Source of the DNA: Clostridiales bacterium
GTDB taxonomy: Bacteria; Bacillota; Clostridia; Oscillospirales; Oscillospiraceae
Length of the DNA: 64,000 nucleotides
Direction: 5' to 3'
NCBI GenBank assembly: GCA_902362775.1
Contig: CABIXV010000002.1
Span: forward strand, 125,679 to 189,678
Shown here: positions 58,569 through 64,000 of the stretch, one piece after another
Position numbering within the stretch: position 1 is the stretch's first letter
Layout of the letters: each line of letters starts with the position of its first letter
Made by a program: the position numbers and the translations under genes
The notes under the pieces: generated by a model
Database searches by the model: none
What the model was told of the DNA's origin: nothing
The model's input: the letters and a program-made list of their open reading frames with translations, nothing else

Positions 58569-59012
58569 ATGAAAGACCTTTGCCAATACGGAAATAGGCA
58601 GGATAATGAATGGGAAATCCTGCCCTGGATACCTGATCCGCGCCCGCCATTCAAAATTTGGGTGAAACCAGAGCAGATCGCGCCATTCTTTCTCATTCCC
58701 CACCACCCCTATGCGATTTCCCTTCTGCTGAAGATCAGCGACGGATTCCGAACAGAGGCATTCCGGCGGCTGGGACTGACTGGCAGCAGCGGGGACTGGG
58801 AGCGGCTGGTCCGGGGCGTGATCCGAGAGTTTGAGGAAAATAACAGCGGCGTGGATCTGTTTCACTTCGACTCCGACGAAGATGTGTTCTGCGTGTACTC
58901 CTTGTACATCGACGATTTGATGCTGCTGTCCAAGATGATCCGGGCGGCCTGTGACAATGAAAAAACGATGGGGACTTATCTGGGTATAGGTGAGGTCGAA
59001 CATGAGAAATGA
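58569..59012 (+). CDS. Imm51-like immunity protein
   Basis: A 147-residue protein. IAPFFLIPHHPYAISLLLKISDGFRTEAFRRLGLTGSSGDWERLVRGVIREFEENNSGVDLFHFDSDEDVFCVYSLYIDDLMLLSKMIRAACDNEKTM shows the Imm51-type pattern (YAI.LL......f...G..GsG.dWe.l........l.FD.E...F..y..d...l). AAAAGGAGA precedes the ATG. Tentative family, firm gene. Confidence 0.7.
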   Translation: MKDLCQYGNRQDNEWEILPWIPDPRPPFKIWVKPEQIAPFFLIPHHPYAISLLLKISDGFRTEAFRRLGLTGSSGDWERLVRGVIREFEENNSGVDLFHFDSDEDVFCVYSLYIDDLMLLSKMIRAACDNEKTMGTYLGIGEVEHEK

Positions 59013-59331
59013 GGAGCAGGAGATGGCATGGCGAAAAGTAATAGAAGCCTGCATGGAGGATGTGAAACACCACTTCGATGACATCCAGCAGGCCGTCGAA
59101 TTTGGCTGGTACATCCAGTCGGACAACTACTTTGTGTCCTATATTTTTGCCACTGACGCACAATTAAAAGCGGCACAGCAGAGCGGTCTGACGGAACAGA
59201 TCAATTCCTATCACAGAGAGCAACTGATAAAGCGTCATTACCCCATTGAGGGAATCAAGGACTGCACCTTTGCCTCTCAGGAGGAATGTGACCGGGAATT
59301 TGGCGGGAATTGGTATTACTATTTCAAATGA
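59002..59331 (+). CDS. Small immunity-like protein
   Basis: A 109-residue protein: AWRKVIEACMEDVKHHFDDIQQAVEFGWYIQSDNYFVSYIFATDAQLKAAQQSGLTEQINSYHREQLIKRHYP ... TFASQEECDREFGGNWYYYFK. Overlaps the previous gene by 11 nt. Pattern common in clostridial immunity arrays; not named. Confidence 0.62.
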   Translation: MRNEEQEMAWRKVIEACMEDVKHHFDDIQQAVEFGWYIQSDNYFVSYIFATDAQLKAAQQSGLTEQINSYHREQLIKRHYPIEGIKDCTFASQEECDREFGGNWYYYFK

Positions 59332-59349
59332 TAGGATGAGGGCATCAAG

Positions 59350-59667
59350 ATGATTGAATACATCAAGCTCTTTTGGGAGGGCGCACCGGGGGAAGAACCG
59401 CCGGTCATCCTCTATGAAGTGGATACAGAAAATGAGCGGCTGGTCCTCCGTTCCATTGACATCTTTGCGGATGGCAGCACCCGCAACATCCCTGACCTTT
59501 ACGACGGTGCTATCGAGATCACGCCGATTCCCACCGTGGAGGAATTGAACACCCATGTCTGGGGCGAGGAGTTCCACGCCTGCGTCATAGAGAAAGCGGA
59601 ATTTGAGGCTATCTGGCAGAATCACACCTACAATGAAGAATTAAAGGGGACGGGAGAAATTGGATGA
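59350..59667 (+). CDS. DUF6881-like protein
   Basis: A 105-residue beta-rich protein: MIEYIKLFWEGAPGEEPPVILYEVDTENERLVLRSIDIFADGSTRNIPD. The 'mEYik..W.....dePv.iy.ElD..r...R.ieif.dG' pattern fits the DUF6881 type. The stop overlaps the next ATG. Confidence 0.6.
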   Translation: MIEYIKLFWEGAPGEEPPVILYEVDTENERLVLRSIDIFADGSTRNIPDLYDGAIEITPIPTVEELNTHVWGEEFHACVIEKAEFEAIWQNHTYNEELKGTGEIG

Positions 59668-60074
59668 AACAGACCGATATTTATACCGAGGCTCTAATCT
59701 GTCTGCGGTCGATTTTACAGACGGACCACCCGGAATTCAAAAACTGGATTGACTGGCTGGAGCGGGATATTGAGGACTGGACCCAGCGGCGGGAGGTCGC
59801 CCACCATCTTCAGGCATACGGCGGCATGGGTTCCTTCAACGACCTGCCCAGTATGCGTGGAAATCATGACTATATTTTCGACTTTCTCAAGTCCGTGTGC
59901 TATGCCTTCGGCCATCTTTATGGCAAACGGGAAGGCATTTCTCCAGAAGCGTTGATGAAAGAATGTGTCCATGATGCCGAACAAGCATCTTATCACCCCC
60001 GTAAAGAGCTGAACCAAGCCATTGCCCAGCACTTGATGCAGGGCGATTTGCAAGAGAATCTGAATCGGATGTAG
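59664..60074 (+). CDS. Helical immunity-like protein (DUF6966-like)
   Basis: A 136-residue protein: DIYTEALICLRSILQTDHPEFKNWIDWLERDIEDWTQRREVAHHLQAYGGMGSFNDLPS. The 'L..Di..w.......h...yGGMGSfNDl' block recalls DUF6966. Helical. Coupled to the preceding gene by overlapping ATGA. Confidence 0.58.
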   Translation: MKQTDIYTEALICLRSILQTDHPEFKNWIDWLERDIEDWTQRREVAHHLQAYGGMGSFNDLPSMRGNHDYIFDFLKSVCYAFGHLYGKREGISPEALMKECVHDAEQASYHPRKELNQAIAQHLMQGDLQENLNRM

Positions 60075-60085
60075 GAGGACAAACG

Positions 60086-60382
60086 ATGGTTCAAGCGTGG
60101 CGCAAGGTGAATTTTGGCACTGGAACAGTTACCTTTTTGGATGACACACAAAAAGAAGATATGCTGCAAGTGGAATATCCAAACGGATTTTTGTTGGATA
60201 TGGGCTGGTATCAGGACAGATACATCATTTCCATCATTCATAATTTTGATTGGACGCATCCAGTCAAGCGGTATGAAGCGGCAGATAGGGATCAACTTCC
60301 TGCGCTGTTGACAGAGGCGGCTCACAGTGTAGAACGGGCATCTCAAAATGACAAAGTGGAGAAATGGCGCAAAGAATCGTGA
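60086..60382 (+). CDS. Small immunity-like protein
   Basis: A 98-residue protein: VQAWRKVNFGTGTVTFLDDTQKEDMLQVEYPNGFLLDMGWYQDRYIISIIHNFDWTHPVKRYEAADRDQLPALLTEAAHSVE. Single alpha-beta domain, no recognised family. GGAGGACAAACG precedes the ATG. Confidence 0.62.
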   Translation: MVQAWRKVNFGTGTVTFLDDTQKEDMLQVEYPNGFLLDMGWYQDRYIISIIHNFDWTHPVKRYEAADRDQLPALLTEAAHSVERASQNDKVEKWRKES

Positions 60383-60391
60383 GGTAAGCGT

Positions 60392-62029
60392 ATGGCAAAA
60401 GACATCAGGGAGTGCCTGCTGGAGCAGGCAAGAAAATTTCATCAGTGGCAGGAAATCACTTATCCCGGAAAAACCGCCGAGGAGATTGGCGGTGCGTGGG
60501 AAGTCGATTATCCATACTGGAATGACACTTACAGCGCCTTTTGCCATGTGTTGACCCAAACGGATGCAGAAACGGCAGACAGCGTCCTGCTGGATGAGAT
60601 GGTCTATCTGATCGCCAGGGCCAACGAAGCGGAGGGGTTTATACAGGAGACCACTTTCCATCCCAAATGGTTCGAGTGCCTCTGCCGCAGGGCCGCAGCC
60701 TCCAATGAGAGTGAGGCCAAGTGGCAGTTTGCCGCCTATCTGCCGGAATGCTCATGTAGTCAGAAAGTCAGGGATATAATTATGGATTTCGCAAAGGACC
60801 CCAATGAATATGTGAGCCGTCGGGCACTTTTGGCGATGCCCGCTCTGCGTCCCGATTGTGTGGAACAATTTGCTCCGCTGTTTTGGGAGCGCAACTGTTA
60901 CTCTCCTGAACTTCAGGAATACCAGCGGATCGCTGTTCTGATTTCGCTGGACGCCATCCATTCCGACCTGCTTCCACAATACTTGGAGCGGGCCAAGCAG
61001 GATGGTCGGAGCTATCTGCTGGAACACGCAAAACGAATCGAAGGAGGACTTGCCATGAACGAAAAACTGTCCCGTCCCCAATTCAATCAAATGGAAACCA
61101 CCGAGAAGCAGGCACTGATGGAACGCCTGGCTGCTCGTTATACTATGACCTTTCTCGGTCTACATACTTTTGACCGCTGGGGCCAGAGCTGCACCACCGG
61201 TATCTTCGAGAAAGATGGCCGGGAGTTCGTCTTTGTCCCAGGCGATACCATCACCCTGGGCTGGGAGCAGTTTGCCGTGGGGCTGAATCAGGAGAGCCGG
61301 GAGGAGTTGGAGTACCTGTTTCAGGAGTGGGAGATGGAACCGCAGAACCCGGAGGAGATGGTCCGGGAAAGCATGGCTCCCGTTCGGCAGGCGGCCATTG
61401 GCCCCATGCTGGTGGGCCGGGAGCTGGAGGAACTCTGCTGGGAGCCGGTCAAGATAGACGATCCCAGGCTGACTGCCCACCCTGACTGGCTGGAGAAGTT
61501 CCGTGATTTTGCCTGGAGCGACCTTGACAGTCTTACCTTGCACCAGTCGGCTCGCATAGAACGGACAGAAGATGGATTTCAGACCTGGATCTATAGCCGC
61601 ACAGACTACGATGCGCTTCTTGCCGGGCTGGAACAGCAGGGGCTTTCGCTGCCCACGGCGGACGAGTGGGCCTACCTGTGTGGCGGCGGGTGCCGCACCC
61701 TGTTCCCCTGGGGGGATGGAATGGACTACTCCATGCACCTGCACCACTTTGAAAGCCCAGAGGATGAGGACAAACCCTTCGATATGGAGGAACCCAACTT
61801 CTTCGGCCTGTCCATCGCCTACGATCCCTATATGCGGGAAGTGGTGCAGGCTGATAGACTTACCACCTGCGGCGGTGATGGCGGGCGCAGCATCTGCGGC
61901 GGACTGGGAATCTTTCTCGGTTTCCTGCCCTGTTCTCCCCACTGTAAGCCGGAAGTGCAGGAGGACAAGGAACTGAACGGAGATTATGACTTTTATCGGC
62001 CCATTATCCGGGTGGAGTTTGATGGATAG
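60392..62029 (+). CDS. HEAT-like + formylglycine-enzyme-like fusion
   Basis: A 545-residue protein. Residues 1-220 are helical with HEAT-like units (FAKDPNEYVSRRALLAMPALRPDCVEQFAPLFWERNC). Residues 222-545 form an FGE/sulfatase-modifying-like module: GREFVFVPGDTITLGWEQF, SLPTADEWAYLCGGGCRTLFPWGDGMD, NFFGLSIAYDPYMREVVQ and TCGGDGGRSICGGLGIFLGFLP. The junction has an internal ATG at 61055 (MNEKLSRPQFNQM) with AAGGAGG 7 nt before it, so two genes appear to have fused in frame and the second may still be translated alone. The usual FGE catalytic Cys pair was not located. Confidence 0.7.
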   Translation: MAKDIRECLLEQARKFHQWQEITYPGKTAEEIGGAWEVDYPYWNDTYSAFCHVLTQTDAETADSVLLDEMVYLIARANEAEGFIQETTFHPKWFECLCRRAAASNESEAKWQFAAYLPECSCSQKVRDIIMDFAKDPNEYVSRRALLAMPALRPDCVEQFAPLFWERNCYSPELQEYQRIAVLISLDAIHSDLLPQYLERAKQDGRSYLLEHAKRIEGGLAMNEKLSRPQFNQMETTEKQALMERLAARYTMTFLGLHTFDRWGQSCTTGIFEKDGREFVFVPGDTITLGWEQFAVGLNQESREELEYLFQEWEMEPQNPEEMVRESMAPVRQAAIGPMLVGRELEELCWEPVKIDDPRLTAHPDWLEKFRDFAWSDLDSLTLHQSARIERTEDGFQTWIYSRTDYDALLAGLEQQGLSLPTADEWAYLCGGGCRTLFPWGDGMDYSMHLHHFESPEDEDKPFDMEEPNFFGLSIAYDPYMREVVQADRLTTCGGDGGRSICGGLGIFLGFLPCSPHCKPEVQEDKELNGDYDFYRPIIRVEFDG

Positions 62030-62044
62030 ACCGGAGTGATACGA

Positions 62045-62413
62045 ATGGAAAAAGAGAATCTTGTTTGCCCCTCCTGTGGTCAGTTGGCGGCACAGATGAA
62101 GGAGGACGGCAGCATCTCCCACCGCCAATATGACCAGCTTCTCCAGAAACTCATGGAACTGGAGCGGCAAGGTGACATGGAACTGTTCGCCGGTGACTGC
62201 CCACTGGAGGATACCGGCGCGGTGCTGGACGCTGAACAGCACTATACCGCCTGCCACTATATGCAGTGCCGCAGCTGCGGAGCCCTCTACTTTGTGGGAG
62301 CCTGTATCCGGGGTGCGCCGGTCTTTCGGCAGGTGGCAGACATCAGAACGGAAAACCTGGACACCCGGCTGTGGGGCCGATGTGGAACCTACTACTTACA
62401 GAAAAAAGACTGA
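62045..62413 (+). CDS. Small zinc-binding protein
   Basis: A 122-residue protein with VCPSCGQL at the N-terminus, CHYMQCRSCGALYFVGAC in the middle and no membrane segment. The ATG at 62045 follows CGGAGTGATACGA. Its architecture parallels the 41381 gene (CxxC near start and CxxCG in the middle). Confidence 0.64.
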   Translation: MEKENLVCPSCGQLAAQMKEDGSISHRQYDQLLQKLMELERQGDMELFAGDCPLEDTGAVLDAEQHYTACHYMQCRSCGALYFVGACIRGAPVFRQVADIRTENLDTRLWGRCGTYYLQKKD

Positions 62414-62426
62414 AGGAGGTATCAAC

Positions 62427-63275
62427 ATGGATGTCGTGAAACTTCCCAAGAAAGTCCGCATGGTCTGCTATGAGATCATGGATGGCAAAGAAGGGGCCTT
62501 GGACACTCTGGAATCCTTTGCGGATAAATACCCCCATCAGATAGCGGCGGTCAAGGCCGAGGTCGCCTATTTCAACATGGACTATGAAAAGGCGCTGGCT
62601 TTGGATTTGACCATCCTTCCCTGGCTGGAGGAGTGGTATTACAGCAATGTGAGCGATGAACACATGATCGCCATGACAGTGGCCGCCATCCAGCTCCACC
62701 GTGAGCCGGAGCTGATTGAGGCGCTGACAAAGGAACAGGCTCGCATCCGGGCTGAGAACGGCCTTCCCCAGCGGGATCGGTTCTGTGACATCCTGATGGA
62801 TTACCTCAAGCGGGGCGTTATGCCCTTTGCAGACAACGACAAGAACTACCCCTACCATGAACCGGAGGAACCACAGACAAAGGAGCAGCTCTGGGCAAAG
62901 CTGGCGGAGCAGCATAAAAAGCTCTCGCCGGACGATCCCGATGCCAGGCGGAAGCTCTATAACTACTGCTGTATGTTCGGAACCGCCAGGGATGCCGTAG
63001 ATCTCTTTGAGGAGATTCAGGGCGTGCCCCTGGCTGACTCCTCCTATCGGGACGCAATCGCCCGCTATCTCTATCTGGGCGAACGGGAGAAGGCGGTCCA
63101 GACAGCGGAGCGGTTGGCAACATCGCGGCTGTGGGCGGTTGCCGGGCCGACCCAGGTGCGTCCTATGTCTTTCTTTGAGGACCCGAACCTGCGGGAGTTC
63201 TTGCTGGAACCGGAATCCCTCCGGCGCATCCGGGAGGCCGCAATCATTGATGACGGGAGTTTAATCCGAAAGTAA
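62427..63275 (+). CDS. TPR-like helical protein
   Basis: A 282-residue helical protein: AVKAEVAYFNMDYEKALALDLTILPWLEEWYYSNVSDEHMIAMTVAAIQLHREPELIEALTKEQARIRAENG, DARRKLYNYCCMFGTARDAVDLFEEI and YRDAIARYLYLGEREKAVQTAERLATSRLWAVAGP. Helix pairs with TPR spacing. AAGGAGGTATCAAC gives a firm start at 62427. Confidence 0.7.
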   Translation: MDVVKLPKKVRMVCYEIMDGKEGALDTLESFADKYPHQIAAVKAEVAYFNMDYEKALALDLTILPWLEEWYYSNVSDEHMIAMTVAAIQLHREPELIEALTKEQARIRAENGLPQRDRFCDILMDYLKRGVMPFADNDKNYPYHEPEEPQTKEQLWAKLAEQHKKLSPDDPDARRKLYNYCCMFGTARDAVDLFEEIQGVPLADSSYRDAIARYLYLGEREKAVQTAERLATSRLWAVAGPTQVRPMSFFEDPNLREFLLEPESLRRIREAAIIDDGSLIRK

Positions 63276-63300
63276 ATTACTTGGGAATGGAGGATTTAAC

Positions 63301-63651
63301 ATGAGTAAGGAACTTGAACTATATAAAGCATTTATCGACGGTCTTGTGGAGCGGAAGGATAGCATAACGGCCCGGTGGGTCAAGGGGGATGGTTTTCCCA
63401 AGACGGAGGACAACAAGGCGAAAAACAATTTTTTAGCCACACTGACCCCAGAACAGAAAGGTATAATAGCCGAGATGCTTCAGGACGAACATATTGCGGG
63501 TATCCACAATACCCTTGCATATATCAATGAGATGATGGATCTGGAGGGGCTGGAGCTTCATCAGGACGGTGAAGCCTATCCCAACGACCATTTTGAGAGT
63601 TTGCATTATGACTTCATCAGCCGTTGTGACGGTGATGAGTGGCCGGAATAA
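63301..63651 (+). CDS. DUF6547-like protein
   Basis: A 116-residue protein: LELYKAFIDGLVERKDSITARWVKGDGFPKTEDN ... MLQDEHIAGIHNTLAYINEMMDLEGLELHQDGE ... LHYDFISRCDGDEWPE. The YKxFIDGLVE start and the GDEWP(E/D) end match the DUF6547 type. GGAGGATTTAAC precedes the ATG. Confidence 0.68.
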   Translation: MSKELELYKAFIDGLVERKDSITARWVKGDGFPKTEDNKAKNNFLATLTPEQKGIIAEMLQDEHIAGIHNTLAYINEMMDLEGLELHQDGEAYPNDHFESLHYDFISRCDGDEWPE

Positions 63652-63666
63652 AAGGAGGTATGACGA

Positions 63667-64000
63667 ATGTATATCAAAAAATACTGGGGCAACTTTATTG
63701 GCGGCTCGGATGACAGCCTGAACCTTGTGGCATTTTTAGAGGACCAGAAAAAGGAGGAGATCCCCCTCAGCGAGATTTTTGCGAAGATCGGTCTGGACAA
63801 ACAGAACTGGGACTTCCGCCAGACCGTGGAGTATCTGGAGTTCACCCACTCTAATGGCGTAGAGATGGACTTTCACTTCGCTATTGATGTGGTCACCGAT
63901 CTGGCCGCCATTCTTTTGGAGTGCGGCGTCAGCGGCGGGGTAAACCTCCACGATCTGGACGAGTACAACACCCCTCCCCGCCGTATCCGCATCACCGCCA
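63667..64000 (+). CDS. Immunity-like protein, runs off the right edge
   Basis: About 111 codons are visible from the ATG after AAAAGGAGGTATGACGA: YIKKYWGNFIGGSDDSLNLVAFLEDQKKEEIPLSEIFAKIGLDKQNWDFRQTVEYLEFTHSNGVEMDFHFAIDVVTDLAAILLECGVSGGVNLHDL. The DFHFAIDVVTDLAAILLE block recurs in immunity-locus proteins; the family is not certain. It shows that the array continues beyond the window. Confidence 0.65.
   Translation, partial: MYIKKYWGNFIGGSDDSLNLVAFLEDQKKEEIPLSEIFAKIGLDKQNWDFRQTVEYLEFTHSNGVEMDFHFAIDVVTDLAAILLECGVSGGVNLHDLDEYNTPPRRIRITA

Noticed and set aside
37385..64000. CRISPR array or attC-like repeats between the immunity genes
   Set aside because: Intergenic gaps are mostly 3-40 nt, share only ribosome-site sequence, and show no repeated spacer-flanking unit.

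Overview
The window looks like chromosome from a gut-type, moderately GC-rich Firmicute of the class Clostridia, most likely Oscillospiraceae (Flavonifractor/Lawsonibacter-like). This is an inference from SLH-domain surface proteins, AGGAGG ribosome binding sites, clostridial ICE genes and the protein styles; no rRNA or tRNA gene is present to confirm it.

Layout. (1) 1-4.3 kb: a partial secreted protein, then a convergent GHKL sensor kinase and LytTR response regulator sharing one perfect bidirectional terminator. (2) 4.6-5.4 kb: two decayed genes (rhodanese lipoprotein, SGNH hydrolase). (3) 5.4-22.6 kb, all on the minus strand: a defence island. Its AT-richer core encodes a MutL/MORC-like GHKL ATPase, a Z1 helicase-like protein, a DUF4420 PD-(D/E)XK protein, an AIPR protein, a C5 cytosine methyltransferase, Vsr, a MazG-like protein and a DUF4365 nuclease-like protein. 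Downstream are a broken nuclease-helicase and an intact SF1 helicase with DUF2726, both GC-richer. (4) 22.9-30.8 kb: decayed genes and the remnant of an integrative element: a 3' integrase stub, a broken repA, a broken two-domain parB with 51-residue repeats, and several intact small ICE genes. (5) 30.85-33.1 kb: a scar in which a serine recombinase fragment is fused in frame to a type III methyltransferase fragment, beside another gene fragment and IS-like ends. (6) 33.2-36.9 kb: an SLH-domain surface protein and a tyrosine recombinase. Between them, 19-bp perfect inverted repeats enclose a near-consensus promoter that currently points away from the surface-protein gene; this is a candidate phase-variable promoter switch. 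(7) 37.4-64 kb (continuing off the edge): 41 tightly packed plus-strand genes encoding immunity-type proteins (Imm17, SUKH-3, Imm51, NTF2/LRR, DKNYY, DUF2262, DUF4241, DUF5713, DUF6138, NADAR, ankyrin, HEAT and others) with no toxin gene among them. This is a polyimmunity array, preceded by a sigma-A-like promoter and a roughly 300-nt leader that ends in two intrinsic terminators.

How the parts may work together (inference). The region carries two kinds of defence: against phage or foreign DNA (region 3) and against toxins of competing bacteria (region 7). Between them sits a recombinase that may switch a cell-surface protein on and off. Seven genes between 4.6 and 28.3 kb carry premature stops, frameshifts or deletions, while the MutL-Z1-AIPR-Dcm core between them is intact. 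Family names were assigned by reading the proteins, not by database search.
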